In this document: in pieces, positions 16,736 to 26,760 of the stretch
Layout: every line of letters begins with the position of its first letter
Numbering within the stretch: the stretch's first letter is position 1
Assembly (NCBI RefSeq): GCF_000380045.1
Contig: NZ_KB904339.1
Location: 1 to 64,000, forward strand
From: Streptococcus marimammalium DSM 18627
GTDB taxonomy: Bacteria; Bacillota; Bacilli; Lactobacillales; Streptococcaceae
Direction of reading: 5' to 3'
Length of the DNA stretch: 64,000 bases
Position numbers and translations under genes: made by a program
The notes under the pieces: model-generated
Seen by the model: the letters and a program-made list of their open reading frames with translations, nothing else
Database searches by the model: none
What the model was told of the DNA's origin: nothing

Positions 16736-16916
16736 AATTAGAAAAAAGAAATTAGAAGATAAAAAATAAAGGTATGACATATTCTACTAGAAGATATCTC
16801 TTAGTAGTTTTTTGACTTGGATAGTGGATTGCTATTATAACAATAATATGGTATTATATTTTTGTTTATTGTAAGTTTATTAATTTTTTTTAGCTATATC
16901 CAATTATTGATGAATA

Positions 16917-17091
16917 AAATGATGATATAAATGACAACTATGGCTATTCTAATGACTATATTAAGTCTCCAAATAGTATTGGTTCAAAATCTTCAGTCAC
17001 TAATTTTGGAGGGATATTAAGTCATCCGATTCTAAAAAATATGGATAGACAATATCAGGTTAATGATAAAGTCGGAATAATGTTTGATTAA
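16917..17091 (+). pseudogene. Remnant of a possible lactococcin-972-like bacteriocin precursor gene
   Basis: An open stretch of about 57 codons without start codon ends at TAA near 17091. It reads DDINDNYGYSNDYIK, then SPNSIGSKSSVTNFGG and so on. The YSNxY...HGSSV-like spacing resembles the mature part of lactococcin-972 family precursors, and the next genes are the exporter type found beside such precursors. Upstream codons that should encode the signal peptide are full of stops. The family link is an inference from a weak pattern plus context. Confidence 0.4.
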
Positions 17092-17138
17092 ATGCACATT
17101 GGAGTTATTTTAGATTTTAAAAATAGTTGATGAAAGCT

Positions 17139-17166
17139 AGAGGCCCAATGTATTAGGGCCTTTTAT
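17139..17166 (+). terminator. Terminator after the bacteriocin-like relic
   Basis: AGGCCC-AAT-GT-ATT-A-GGGCCT stem followed by TTTT. It ends only about 18 nt before the exporter gene start, so it may act as an attenuator for the ABC genes. Confidence 0.7.
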
Positions 17167-17183
17167 AATATAGGTAGGTGTTT

Positions 17184-19166
17184 ATGAAATTAAAATTATC
17201 TGTTATTGCATTCTTCTTTTGTTTAATGGCTACAATTGGTCTTGTCAGTATCAGTGATAGTCAAGAACCGATACCTTTACCAATTGATGGAGCCTTTTCG
17301 ATTCAAGGGGAAAGTAACCTTTCTAATAACGAAATATACCAAACAATCAGTAACCTATCAAAAACGAAAAAAGTTAAAATTTACAAGCCGATAGTTCAAA
17401 GTTCGGGTCAGTTGACTTATATAAATTTTGATGATGCAAACTATGAAGAATTAAAGTCTTTACCGACAACAGGCATGTATTATACCCTAGGGAAAATAGA
17501 TTCAAATAGTTTAAAAACACTTGAGAACTCAGGATTACAAACAATCTATATGACTTACCCCTGGTATATAGGAGGAATGTTACAATTCACTGGGACATTA
17601 AGGGTATTGTTGATGATATCAATTTACTTAACCTTGTTAGTTGTTTTATTTGTTGTTAGAACAAGGCAGATTAAAGAAGGAATAATCAGACGTTCTTTAG
17701 GATTACCCATATATAATCTAAAAAGAGATTACTTCATTTCTCTTGCTTTTGAACTGGTTATTGCTACTTTGTTGATGATTTCTTATAGTTCTTTTTTGGG
17801 TGGTGGCTTCTTCACCTATAGTTCAAAGTTATTTTTCTCTATGCTTTTAACTAATTTTATACTATTTCAAATCATTGACATCATCACCTTTGTTTTATTT
17901 TGGCTGACTATTAAGGTTGAAAAACCTATTGAAATTATTAAAAACAAGGCAAAAAATAAACTTATTTTTATCGTATGGCTTGTCGTTATTTCTACTATAA
18001 TCGTTGTCTCAGGATTTTTTTTACAAGAAACAAAGATTAGTCAATCAAGAATAAACATACAGCTAAATAATTTAGAGCCTTGGAATAAAGTTAAAAATTG
18101 GAAGAGGCTAGATCTATTGGGGATTGAAGATCACTCTGTTAATAATGGAGAACTGATTGAAATTGACCCACTATATCTACACATAGCCAAAGCTTTAAAA
18201 AAATTAGATTTTTTATATATCCAACCATCCGCTGCATACATTCCAGATTATGTGAAATCATCTGATTCTACAGAAGATTTTTCTAAACAATTAAAAAGTG
18301 ATGGCATAACAAATCCAGAAGTAAACAAAGAGCTGATTTATATCAATCAAACTGGTGCTAATGTACAAAATAAAGTGAATGGAACAAACTATCAAGTTTT
18401 AGATGATAAGGTAGCAACAATCTATATTCCCGATAAATATAAAGAGAATAAGACATCAATTGAGAATACAGTTGTAGCAGAACAATTTAGAGGAACAAAC
18501 TATACGAAAGAAAATCTCACGGTACAAGTCATTCCTAATGGGAAAAAAATTTTTTATTTCAATGAGAATGGGGACAATTATTATGAAAATAAAAACCTTT
18601 CACCTTTAACAAGTGTAGCAGATAGCCAAGATAATATAGTAGTTGTGTTAGATACTGATAAAATGATAGAAAACGGAGATTTTGTTTTGGCCGATAACAT
18701 AGTACACAATTCACTTTTTAGTCCTGAAGCGATAAAGGAAATTAATGATGTGAGTGTTAATTCAAATTTTTCAATTAATCCAGTAGACGTTTACCAAATT
18801 GTGAAACTTAATATTCGATCCTTAGAACACCAAATTTTTCTTTCACAAATCCTACAGAAGATTATTTACGGCATTGTATTTATACTAATTTATCAGTATG
18901 CTCAATTATTTATTTCTTTAAAACAAAATGACTACGTTAAAAAAATCATTTTAGGTCTTTCAAAAACACGTATAGCAATATCAAGTCTCAAATATTTTAT
19001 TATCACTATTACAATGGTTATTCTATTGACATTTATCATGACAGGTCAAATAGAGCTATTATATATTGGCATTGTTTCTTTAATAGTTTTAATTTTTTCA
19101 ACAATAATGAGTTTTAGAAAATTATCGGAAAAATACACTCAAATTTTAAAAGGAGATGAACAATGA
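17184..19166 (+). CDS. Bacteriocin-associated integral membrane protein (lactococcin-972-group exporter permease)
   Basis: A 660-residue membrane protein with one N-terminal helix (about 5-25), an external domain, three helices near 145-260, a fourth near 275-290, a large external domain (about 300-550) and three C-terminal helices (about 565-650). This is the topology of the bacteriocin-associated DUF1430 family of permeases that accompany lactococcin 972 clusters. The ATG at 17184 is 4-6 nt after TAGGTAGG. It overlaps the ATPase gene by 4 nt (ATGA), so translation is coupled. Substrate inferred from family only. Confidence 0.75.
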   Translation: MKLKLSVIAFFFCLMATIGLVSISDSQEPIPLPIDGAFSIQGESNLSNNEIYQTISNLSKTKKVKIYKPIVQSSGQLTYINFDDANYEELKSLPTTGMYYTLGKIDSNSLKTLENSGLQTIYMTYPWYIGGMLQFTGTLRVLLMISIYLTLLVVLFVVRTRQIKEGIIRRSLGLPIYNLKRDYFISLAFELVIATLLMISYSSFLGGGFFTYSSKLFFSMLLTNFILFQIIDIITFVLFWLTIKVEKPIEIIKNKAKNKLIFIVWLVVISTIIVVSGFFLQETKISQSRINIQLNNLEPWNKVKNWKRLDLLGIEDHSVNNGELIEIDPLYLHIAKALKKLDFLYIQPSAAYIPDYVKSSDSTEDFSKQLKSDGITNPEVNKELIYINQTGANVQNKVNGTNYQVLDDKVATIYIPDKYKENKTSIENTVVAEQFRGTNYTKENLTVQVIPNGKKIFYFNENGDNYYENKNLSPLTSVADSQDNIVVVLDTDKMIENGDFVLADNIVHNSLFSPEAIKEINDVSVNSNFSINPVDVYQIVKLNIRSLEHQIFLSQILQKIIYGIVFILIYQYAQLFISLKQNDYVKKIILGLSKTRIAISSLKYFIITITMVILLTFIMTGQIELLYIGIVSLIVLIFSTIMSFRKLSEKYTQILKGDEQ

Positions 19167-19786
19167 CAATTGAAATTTTGAATGTCACAAAAAAATTTGG
19201 TTCAAAAAAGGTATTTACAGATTTAAATTTAACCTTTGAAGCTGGGAAAAGCTACGCACTGATTGGAGGCTCTGGTTCAGGTAAAAGTACACTACTTAAT
19301 ATTATAGGAAGACTAGAGAAAATTGACAGTGGCACTGTTTTGGTGGATGAACAAGATATTTGGAAAACAAAAGAAAGAACATTCTTTAAAAATATTATTG
19401 GCTATGTCTTCCAGAATTATTCTTTAATAGAAAATAAGACTGTATATGATAATTTGAAACTCATCAATAAAGACAAAAAAATAATATCTGATGTCCTTGA
19501 AAAAGTTGGACTCTCTAGTGACTATTTAAATCAGAAAATCTATGAATTATCTGGAGGGCAGGCTCAGCGTGTGGCGATTGCAAGGATGTTAATGAAGCCA
19601 CGTAAAGTTATTTTAGCAGATGAACCCACAGGGGCTTTGGATGGTGAGATTGGAAAAGAAATCATTAATTTATTATTGAACGAAACAGCCGAAGATAAAT
19701 ATGTTATCATAGCAACACATGATCCAGCTGTATATAGCAAAGTTGATTTTATCATTGATATGAAAGATATAGGGAGTGAGATATGA
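19163..19786 (+). CDS. Bacteriocin-type ABC exporter ATP-binding protein
   Basis: The 207-residue ATPase has Walker A GGSGSGKST (about residues 34-42), the signature LSGGQAQRVAIARML, Walker [13 protein letters not shown] and an H-loop THD. It is close to MacB/LolD-type ATPases and to the short lactococcin-972-group subset. Start and stop both overlap neighbours by 4 nt, forming a tight three-gene unit with the permease and the following anchored protein. Confidence 0.88.
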   Translation: MTIEILNVTKKFGSKKVFTDLNLTFEAGKSYALIGGSGSGKSTLLNIIGRLEKIDSGTVLVDEQDIWKTKERTFFKNIIGYVFQNYSLIENKTVYDNLKLINKDKKIISDVLEKVGLSSDYLNQKIYELSGGQAQRVAIARMLMKPRKVILADEPTGALDGEIGKEIINLLLNETAEDKYVIIATHDPAVYSKVDFIIDMKDIGSEI

Positions 19787-20271
19787 AAAAGAAAATTATT
19801 ATTAGTTTGGTATTAATAATTGGAATACTAGCCATTTTTTTAGTTGGAAAACAATTCTTAAAAACAGAAAATCCTAAACCCACGGTAGATTTAACAGTCT
19901 ATACTATCTCCCCTGATGACACAGAAAAATGGAATAAAGTAAAACAATTAGAAACTAAAGATGCTATCTACCTAATAACGGTAAAAGAAGCAGCCTCTTC
20001 AGAAGAAATATTTTCAAATATCATTGAAAATACAGCTGCTGTGGGTTTTGGAGTAAGCGAGGAAGAAGTTCAACAATTTAATAATAATATAGAGGAGACT
20101 ATAGAGGATTCTAGGAATAATAAACTAATTGGAATAGAATTTTTAACTTTTTCTAATGATGATGAAGGATTTGTGATAGCAGATTTTGACTATGGCAAAA
20201 AAGGGTTTAATTCACAAAAAAACGAAAAGAAAGAATTATATCGAAAACTATATGATGCTTTTAAGAAGTAG
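19783..20271 (+). CDS. Membrane-anchored extracellular accessory protein of the ABC unit
   Basis: A 162-residue protein with one N-terminal signal anchor (residues about 4-24, KKIIISLVLIIGILAIFLVG) and a soluble acidic outer domain. There is no lipobox Cys. It starts inside the ATPase stop codon, so it belongs to the same unit. The family is not recognised; a role as immunity or accessory factor of the exporter is only inferred from position. Confidence 0.6.
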   Translation: MKKKIIISLVLIIGILAIFLVGKQFLKTENPKPTVDLTVYTISPDDTEKWNKVKQLETKDAIYLITVKEAASSEEIFSNIIENTAAVGFGVSEEEVQQFNNNIEETIEDSRNNKLIGIEFLTFSNDDEGFVIADFDYGKKGFNSQKNEKKELYRKLYDAFKK

Positions 20272-20364
20272 AGGACTATCTGCTTGATTGATTTTGGCTT
20301 GTTAGTCAAAACATTTAATCACCATATGAAGGAATTAAGCAAATCACTTCCAACCCTAAAAACC

Positions 20365-20391
20365 AGCACCGTGTTAAACGGTGTTTTTTTG
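20365..20391 (+). terminator. Terminator of the ABC exporter unit, copy 3 of a repeated hairpin
   Basis: CACCGT-GTTAA-ACGGTG followed by seven T. Core nearly identical to copies at 13121 and 16709. Lies just before the leuS promoter. Confidence 0.85.
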
Positions 20392-20420
20392 ATAATTGAT
20401 TTAAAAAATTCACAAAAACA

Positions 20421-20429
20421 TGCTATAAT
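20421..20429 (+). promoter_or_regulatory. Extended -10 promoter of leuS
   Basis: TG-C-TATAAT; predicted start near 20436, leaving only about 22 nt before the leuS ATG. There is no room for a T-box leader, in contrast to serS. Confidence 0.65.
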
Positions 20430-20457
20430 AAAAACACTACATTTAATGGAGAATACT

Positions 20458-22959
20458 ATGGTATATTACAATCACAAGGATATTGAAAAAAAATGGCAAG
20501 CCTATTGGGCTGAGAATCACACATTTAAAACGGGAACAGATAAAAATAAACCTAGTTTTTATGCGTTAGATATGTTTCCATACCCAAGTGGTGCGGGGCT
20601 CCATGTTGGACATCCCGAAGGCTACACGGCTACTGATATTTTGAGTCGTTATAAGAGAGCACAAGGTTACAATGTCTTACATCCTATGGGTTGGGATGCT
20701 TTTGGTCTGCCTGCTGAGCAATATGCCATCGACACAGGTAATGATCCAGCTGAATTTACAGCAAGAAATATTGCCAATTTCAAGCGTCAAATCAACGCTC
20801 TTGGTTTTTCTTATGACTGGGATCGTGAGGTCAATACGACTGACCCTAACTACTACAAATGGACGCAATGGATTTTCACCAAACTCTATGAAAAAGGTTT
20901 GGCTTATGAAGCAGAAGTACCGGTTAACTGGGTGGAAGAGCTTGGAACTGCTATTGCCAACGAAGAGGTCTTGCCTGATGGCACTTCTGAGCGTGGTGGT
21001 TATCCTGTTGTTCGCAAACCAATGCGTCAATGGATGCTTAAAATCACTGCCTACGCAGAACGTCTTCTTAACGATTTGGATGAGCTTGATTGGCCTGAAT
21101 CCATTAAAGACATGCAACGTAACTGGATTGGTAAATCAACAGGTGCCAATGTTACCTTTAAGGTTAAAGATACAGAACAAGAGTTCACTGTCTTTACTAC
21201 TCGTCCTGATACCTTGTTTGGTGCTACTTATGCGGTTTTAGCTCCTGAGCATGACTTGGTTGATAAGATTACGACAAGTGAGCAAAAAGAAGCTGTTCAA
21301 GCTTATCAAAAACAAGCCAGTTTGAAATCTGATTTGGCTAGAACGGATTTGGCCAAAGAAAAAACAGGTGTTTGGACTGGAAGTTATGCGGTTAATCCTG
21401 TCAACGGGAAAGAAATGCCTATCTGGATTGCTGACTATGTCCTAGCAAGCTATGGTACAGGTGCGATTATGGCAGTTCCTGCTCACGACCAACGTGACTT
21501 TGAGTTTGCCAAACAGTTTGACTTAGATATTATTCCTGTTCTTGAAGGTGGGGACATCACCCAAGCTGCCTATACAGAGGATGGTCCTCATATCAATTCT
21601 GACTTCTTAGATGGTCTTGGAAAAGAAGAAGCCATTACAAAGATGGTATCTTGGCTTGAAGACAAGAAAATTGGTTCTCAAAAAATTAGTTATCGTTTGC
21701 GTGACTGGCTCTTTAGTCGTCAACGTTACTGGGGTGAGCCTATTCCAATTATCCACTGGGAAGATGGCACTAGTACGGCTATTGCTGAAAAGGAATTGCC
21801 ACTTGTTCTTCCAAAAACTGATGATATTAAACCTAGTGGAACTGGTGAAAGCCCACTTGCCAACTTGACGGACTGGTTAAGTGTGACACGTAAAGACGGT
21901 GTTAAAGGGCGCCGTGAAACCAATACCATGCCACAATGGGCTGGATCAAGCTGGTATTATCTCCGTTATATTGATCCGCACAATAATGAGAAGCTGGCCG
22001 ATGAAGAATTATTGAAACAATGGCTACCTGTTGATGTTTATATTGGTGGGGCAGAACATGCTGTGCTCCATCTCCTTTATGCACGATTCTGGCATAAATT
22101 CCTCTATGATATTGGAGTAGTTCCAACCAAGGAACCCTTCCAAAAATTGTTTAACCAAGGAATGATTCTAGGGACAAGCTATCGTGATAGTAGAGGAGCC
22201 CTTGTTGCTACTGATAAGGTAGAAGAAAGAGATGGACTCTTCTATCATCTTGAAACAAAAGAAGAACTCGAGCAAGGTCCAGCTAAAATGTCTAAGTCAC
22301 TTAAAAACGTTATCAATCCTGATGATGTCATTGAAAAATACGGTGCTGATACACTTAGAGTGTATGAGATGTTTATGGGACCACTTGATGCTAGTATTGC
22401 TTGGTCAGAAGATGGTCTTGAAGGAAGTCGTAAATTCCTAGACCGTGTTTATCGTTTATTTACGACAAAAGAAACAACGACTAAAAACAATGGGCAATTG
22501 ACCAAGGTTTACCATGAAACAGTTAAAGCAGTGACAGAACAGATTGAAAGCTTGAAATTTAATACTGCTATTGCTCAGTTGATGGTTTTTGTCAATGCTG
22601 CTAATAAAGAAGAAAAACTCTTCATTGATGATGCTAAAGGCTTTATTCAGCTTCTAGCACCATTTGCGCCTCACTTGGCAGAAGAACTATGGCAACACAT
22701 CAATCCAACTGGTCAATCGATTTCTTATGAATCATGGCCAACCTATGATGAAAAACAATTGATTGAAGATGAGATTGAAATTGTTGTTCAAATTAACGGC
22801 AAGGTTCGTTCTAAATTAATCATTGCTAAAGATACCAGCCGTGAAGAATTAGAATCGCTAGCTAAATCAGATGACAAGATTGCTGAACTCATTGCTGATA
22901 AATCAATTATTAAAGTGATTGCTGTACCAAATAAATTGGTCAATATTGTTGTCAAATAA
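20458..22959 (+). CDS. leuS: Leucyl-tRNA synthetase
   Basis: Class I synthetase that charges tRNA-Leu. The HIGH-type motif is HVGH (near residue 48), the CP1 editing domain spans about 220-420 with [12 protein letters not shown], and KMSKS is near residue 610. The 833-residue protein starting [14 protein letters not shown] is complete. The chosen ATG follows GGAG by 7 nt; the frame extends upstream through the terminator and promoter of the region, which is not coding. Monocistronic, followed by a hairpin. Confidence 0.97.
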   Translation: MVYYNHKDIEKKWQAYWAENHTFKTGTDKNKPSFYALDMFPYPSGAGLHVGHPEGYTATDILSRYKRAQGYNVLHPMGWDAFGLPAEQYAIDTGNDPAEFTARNIANFKRQINALGFSYDWDREVNTTDPNYYKWTQWIFTKLYEKGLAYEAEVPVNWVEELGTAIANEEVLPDGTSERGGYPVVRKPMRQWMLKITAYAERLLNDLDELDWPESIKDMQRNWIGKSTGANVTFKVKDTEQEFTVFTTRPDTLFGATYAVLAPEHDLVDKITTSEQKEAVQAYQKQASLKSDLARTDLAKEKTGVWTGSYAVNPVNGKEMPIWIADYVLASYGTGAIMAVPAHDQRDFEFAKQFDLDIIPVLEGGDITQAAYTEDGPHINSDFLDGLGKEEAITKMVSWLEDKKIGSQKISYRLRDWLFSRQRYWGEPIPIIHWEDGTSTAIAEKELPLVLPKTDDIKPSGTGESPLANLTDWLSVTRKDGVKGRRETNTMPQWAGSSWYYLRYIDPHNNEKLADEELLKQWLPVDVYIGGAEHAVLHLLYARFWHKFLYDIGVVPTKEPFQKLFNQGMILGTSYRDSRGALVATDKVEERDGLFYHLETKEELEQGPAKMSKSLKNVINPDDVIEKYGADTLRVYEMFMGPLDASIAWSEDGLEGSRKFLDRVYRLFTTKETTTKNNGQLTKVYHETVKAVTEQIESLKFNTAIAQLMVFVNAANKEEKLFIDDAKGFIQLLAPFAPHLAEELWQHINPTGQSISYESWPTYDEKQLIEDEIEIVVQINGKVRSKLIIAKDTSREELESLAKSDDKIAELIADKSIIKVIAVPNKLVNIVVK

Positions 22960-22963
22960 GAAT

Positions 22964-22994
22964 CAAAAGTCTAACATTTTTAGTTAGACTTTTG
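22964..22994 (+). terminator. Hairpin after leuS
   Basis: A perfect 12-bp stem (CAAAAGTCTAAC, 7-nt loop, GTTAGACTTTTG). The T run is inside the stem, so termination strength is uncertain. Confidence 0.7.
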
Positions 22995-23096
22995 TAAAAA
23001 AGTTTATGCAACCGATTGCTTAACTTTTTTCAAAAGAGTATACTAGTAAGAGTGACATATAATTAATTTGTTAAAGTAATCAAAATTTTTATCTTA

Positions 23097-25559
23097 ATGA
23101 AAGGGCAAATGCAGAATTTTGTAAAAGATAGGGAACGAACTATTTTAACAAAACTATGCTTTGTAAATAACATTTGTATGATTGAAGCACAACACACAAG
23201 TTTAAACACTATCGAAATCATTTTTACCACTTTAGATGGTATAACAAAAGAAAGATTATTTGTAGATATTTCAGTCACTGATGCGTCACAACAAATACTA
23301 TCATTGTCAGATATCTTGATTGATGAAAAAACAAAAATTGTGAGCTTGATGGGAGAATTTCCTCAAACAAGAGCACCTTATACTATTCACTTTGATGATA
23401 ATGATTTTGAAACAGCAATGAACTGGCAATTAAAAGATAGTCTTTACCGCTATGATGGTCCCTTAGGAGCTCAGGTTAAAGAAAACGGGAAAGTTGTTGA
23501 TATGACGCTTTGGTCACCAAGTGCTGATGGGGTTGATGTGGTTATTTATGATAAAGATAATCAAGTAAACCGTATCGGAAAAGTTGCGATGACAAAAGGT
23601 GAACATGGGGAATGGCACGTCCAATTAAGGGTAGAAACAACTCTAAATATCAGTGATTATCGCGGTTATTATTACCATTATGAAATCACCAGAGGACAAG
23701 ATAAAGTTCTCGTGCTTGACCCTTATGCCAAATCTTTAGCTGTTTGGAATAGTGAGTTAGCTGAAAAAGATCCGTCTTATAGAGTGGCCAAAGCTGCCTT
23801 TGTTGATCCTTCTGAAGTTGGACCAAAAGAACTGACATATGCTCAAATTGATGGGTTTAAAACAAGAGAAGATGCCATTATTTATGAAGTACATATTCGT
23901 GATTTCACTTCAGATGAATCTATTTCTAATGGATTAAAGCATCAATTTGGGACTTTTTCAGCCTTTATTGAAAAATTAGATTATCTCAAAGATCTTGGTG
24001 TCACTCATGTACAACTTTTGCCTATTATGAGCTATTACATTGCTAATGAATTAGAAAATGGCAATCGTTTAAGCGACTATGCTTCAAGTGATACCAATTA
24101 CAATTGGGGCTATGATCCTCAAAGTTATTTTGCTTTGACAGGCATGTATTCAGAAACACCAAATAATCCGCTCGCTCGTATCGCTGAATTTAAAAACCTC
24201 GTTAATGAAATTCATAGACGAGGGATGGGAGTCATTTTAGACGTGGTTTATAACCATACAGCTAAAACTTTTATTTTTGAAGATTTAGAACCCAATTACT
24301 ATCACTTTATGGATGCTAATGGCTCACCTAGAACCAGCTTTGGAGGAGGTCGTCTGGGGACAACTCACCACATGAGTCGTCGTATTTTGGTCGACTCTAT
24401 CAAATATCTTGTCGATGAGTTTAAGGTTGATGGCTTTCGTTTTGATATGATGGGTGACCATGATGCAGAGTCTATTGAGATGGCTTATTTGGAAGCCAAG
24501 ACATTAAATCCTAATATTATCATGCTAGGAGAAGGATGGCTGACGTTTGTTGGTGATGAAAACAAACCACTTCAACCAGCTGATCAAACATGGATGAGTC
24601 AAACAGATACGGTTGCAGTTTTTTCCGATGACATCAGAAATCTTTTAAAATCTGGCTTTCCAAGTGAAGGACAACCAGCATTTCTTACAAATGGTGCTAA
24701 AAGTATTGAACAGCTCTTTAACAATATTAAGGCACAACCAAGTAATTTTACAGCAGACTCACCGGGAGATGTGATTCAATACATTGCGGCCCATGATAAT
24801 TTAACCTTGTTTGATATTATTGCTCAATCCATTAAAAAAGACCCAGCTATTGCTGAAAATTTACAAGAGATACAAAAACGCCTACGTATTGGAAATCTTT
24901 TAGTATTAACATCACAAGGAACACCATTTATTCACTCTGGTCAAGAATATGGCCGTACCAAACAATTCCTAGGAGTAGGTTATGAAAAACCAGTAGCAAA
25001 TGGTAAGGTACCAAGTAAAGCTCATCTCTTAGTGGATGAGAAGGGTGATCCTTTCAAATACCCTTATTTCATCCATGATTCTTATGATTCAACGGATGCT
25101 ATTAATCAATTTGATTGGCAAAAAGCAACGAATAAAGAAGTTTATCCAGAACATACACTGAGTCAAGTCTATACTAAGGGATTAATTGCTTTAAGACGTT
25201 CGACAGATGCCTTTAGCCTTAAAACGATGGCAGACATTAATCAAAAAGTCAGTCTGATTACTCAACCAAATCAAAATGACATCAAAGCAGAAGATTTGGT
25301 GATTGCTTATCAAACCATTGCCTCAAATGGTGATATTTATGCCGTCTTTATTAATGCAGATACCAAAAAACGTCAATTTGTCCTATCAGATGATTATAAG
25401 CACCTGCTTGAAGCTGATATTATTGTAGATGGTCAAATGGCAGGAATAACACCTATTAGCCAACCATTTGGTGTCGATATAACAACAGATGCGGTTCATT
25501 TGGCACCACTAACAGCTACTGTCTTCAGACTAAAAGCAAGCAGAATTGATATAAAATAA
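23097..25559 (+). CDS. pulA: Type I pullulanase (alpha-1,6 debranching enzyme, cytoplasmic)
   Basis: GH13 enzyme that cleaves alpha-1,6 links in pullulan, glycogen or limit dextrins. A CBM48-type N domain (about residues 110-230) leads into the TIM barrel. Visible motifs: YNWGYDPQSYF, DVVYNHTA, nucleophile in DGFRFDMMGD (near 444), acid/base Glu in MLGEGW (near 478) and AAHDNLTLFD (near 565). No signal peptide or LPXTG, so it acts inside the cell. The start is uncertain: 23097 has no RBS, 23109 follows AAAGGG closely, and 23178 (MIEAQHTS) is also possible. Confidence 0.9.
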   Translation: MKGQMQNFVKDRERTILTKLCFVNNICMIEAQHTSLNTIEIIFTTLDGITKERLFVDISVTDASQQILSLSDILIDEKTKIVSLMGEFPQTRAPYTIHFDDNDFETAMNWQLKDSLYRYDGPLGAQVKENGKVVDMTLWSPSADGVDVVIYDKDNQVNRIGKVAMTKGEHGEWHVQLRVETTLNISDYRGYYYHYEITRGQDKVLVLDPYAKSLAVWNSELAEKDPSYRVAKAAFVDPSEVGPKELTYAQIDGFKTREDAIIYEVHIRDFTSDESISNGLKHQFGTFSAFIEKLDYLKDLGVTHVQLLPIMSYYIANELENGNRLSDYASSDTNYNWGYDPQSYFALTGMYSETPNNPLARIAEFKNLVNEIHRRGMGVILDVVYNHTAKTFIFEDLEPNYYHFMDANGSPRTSFGGGRLGTTHHMSRRILVDSIKYLVDEFKVDGFRFDMMGDHDAESIEMAYLEAKTLNPNIIMLGEGWLTFVGDENKPLQPADQTWMSQTDTVAVFSDDIRNLLKSGFPSEGQPAFLTNGAKSIEQLFNNIKAQPSNFTADSPGDVIQYIAAHDNLTLFDIIAQSIKKDPAIAENLQEIQKRLRIGNLLVLTSQGTPFIHSGQEYGRTKQFLGVGYEKPVANGKVPSKAHLLVDEKGDPFKYPYFIHDSYDSTDAINQFDWQKATNKEVYPEHTLSQVYTKGLIALRRSTDAFSLKTMADINQKVSLITQPNQNDIKAEDLVIAYQTIASNGDIYAVFINADTKKRQFVLSDDYKHLLEADIIVDGQMAGITPISQPFGVDITTDAVHLAPLTATVFRLKASRIDIK

Positions 25560-25574
25560 TATTAATAAATAATA

Positions 25575-25605
25575 TCCCATCTTAGTGATCTAAGATGGGA
25601 CTTTA
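25575..25605 (+). terminator. pulA terminator
   Basis: A 10-bp perfect stem (TCCCATCTTA, 6-nt loop, TAAGATGGGA) followed by a short T-rich tail. Confidence 0.8.
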
Positions 25606-25615
25606 AATGAAGACT

Positions 25616-25652
25616 AGAAAACGTTTACTTTTAATATATTAAGTTGTACAAT
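25616..25652 (+). promoter_or_regulatory. galM promoter overlapped by a cre-like site
   Basis: TTTACT (25624-25629), 17-nt spacer, TACAAT (25647-25652). AGAAAACGTTTACT (25616-25629) matches the CcpA operator consensus at 12 of 14 positions (both ends differ) and covers the -35, predicting glucose repression. Confidence 0.6.
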
Positions 25653-25684
25653 AAGAATAGTTATAACTTTTGAAGGAGATTACT

Positions 25685-26719
25685 ATGGAAATAACAACAA
25701 AAGTGATTGAAACAATTAAAGATAAAGAAGTCACTCAAATTCGACTTATCAATGATAATGGTGTAGAAGCACATCTGATAACCTTAGGGGCTACTTGGCA
25801 AGCCTTTTTAGTCCCTCAAGTAGATGGTACCAAGAAAAATATCGTCTTAGGTTTTGATACACCAAGTCACTACAATCAAAACGGTATTGCTGCAGGTCAG
25901 TCTATTGGACGTGTGGCAGGACGTATCAAAAATGGTCAATTTAGTATTTCAGACCAAGATTATCAAGTGGCTCAAAATAATAATGGCAACGCACTACATG
26001 GTGGACCAAATGGTTTTCATCGTCAACATTGGGATTATGAGTTGGTTGAAGATAAGGACACAATCGGTGTTAAATTCATCTATCATGCTAAAGAAGAAAT
26101 CGATGATTTTCCAGGTGATATGACAGTTTCCGCCTTATACCTACTAGATAATGAAAATAAGTTAACCGTTTCTTACACCGCGACAGATGTTACAAAAGAC
26201 ACTTTGTTTAATCCAACCAACCATGTCTATTTCAATCTTAGTGATAAGCAAGATTTATCAAGTCATGAGCTAGCGATTAAAGCGGATTATGTCCTTGAAT
26301 CAGACGATAATCTCATTCCAACAGGAGTGAAAAAAGAAGTCGCAAATACACCTTATGATTTTAGAATTGCAAAACCAATTGTTCCTGCAATTGAAGCAAC
26401 TGGTGGTATTGACGATGCCTTTATTGTTGAAGCAACAGACAACCAACCAATTGCCATCTTAACAGATAAAGACAGTCATGATACTGTTTCAATCTATTCA
26501 GATAGAAATGCTATTGTAATTTACAGCTTTAACTTCCCTGAAGATAATGTTTATTTTGCAAGAGATAATGGTTTAGAGAATAAAAAACATGAAGGTATCG
26601 CTATGGAAGCTCAGACTCTACCTGATGCCATAAACCATCCAGATTTTGGTAATACTATTATTAAAAAAGGAGAAACAGTGACACATAGCATTACTTTTTC
26701 ATACACAAAAGAAATATAA
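25685..26719 (+). CDS. galM: Aldose 1-epimerase (mutarotase)
   Basis: Interconverts alpha and beta anomers of galactose/glucose, feeding galactokinase. The 344-residue protein has the mutarotase beta-sandwich with conserved HGGPNGFHRQHW, the catalytic His in NPTNHVYFNLS (near 178) and catalytic Glu in GIAMEAQTLPD (near 307). The ATG at 25685 follows AAGGAG. Expressed apart from galKTE, with its own promoter. Confidence 0.94.
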   Translation: MEITTKVIETIKDKEVTQIRLINDNGVEAHLITLGATWQAFLVPQVDGTKKNIVLGFDTPSHYNQNGIAAGQSIGRVAGRIKNGQFSISDQDYQVAQNNNGNALHGGPNGFHRQHWDYELVEDKDTIGVKFIYHAKEEIDDFPGDMTVSALYLLDNENKLTVSYTATDVTKDTLFNPTNHVYFNLSDKQDLSSHELAIKADYVLESDDNLIPTGVKKEVANTPYDFRIAKPIVPAIEATGGIDDAFIVEATDNQPIAILTDKDSHDTVSIYSDRNAIVIYSFNFPEDNVYFARDNGLENKKHEGIAMEAQTLPDAINHPDFGNTIIKKGETVTHSITFSYTKEI

Positions 26720-26760
26720 TTGTTAGAAAATATTTGAGACTAGTGTGATTGGAGAATATA

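Noticed and set aside
13121-20383. Three repeated hairpins as a CRISPR array or insertion-sequence ends
   Set aside because: Spacing is irregular and in kilobases, each follows a gene and has a T tail, so they are terminators.
20284-20457. Upstream extension of leuS by 58 codons
   Set aside because: It runs through the terminator and the TG-C-TATAAT promoter; the real start at 20458 has GGAG and the conserved LeuRS N-terminus.
20300-20457. Leucine T-box before leuS
   Set aside because: No TGGAACCGCG-type T-box and too little leader after the promoter.
20672-21241. 189-codon frame inside leuS
   Set aside because: Entirely inside leuS in another frame; no RBS.
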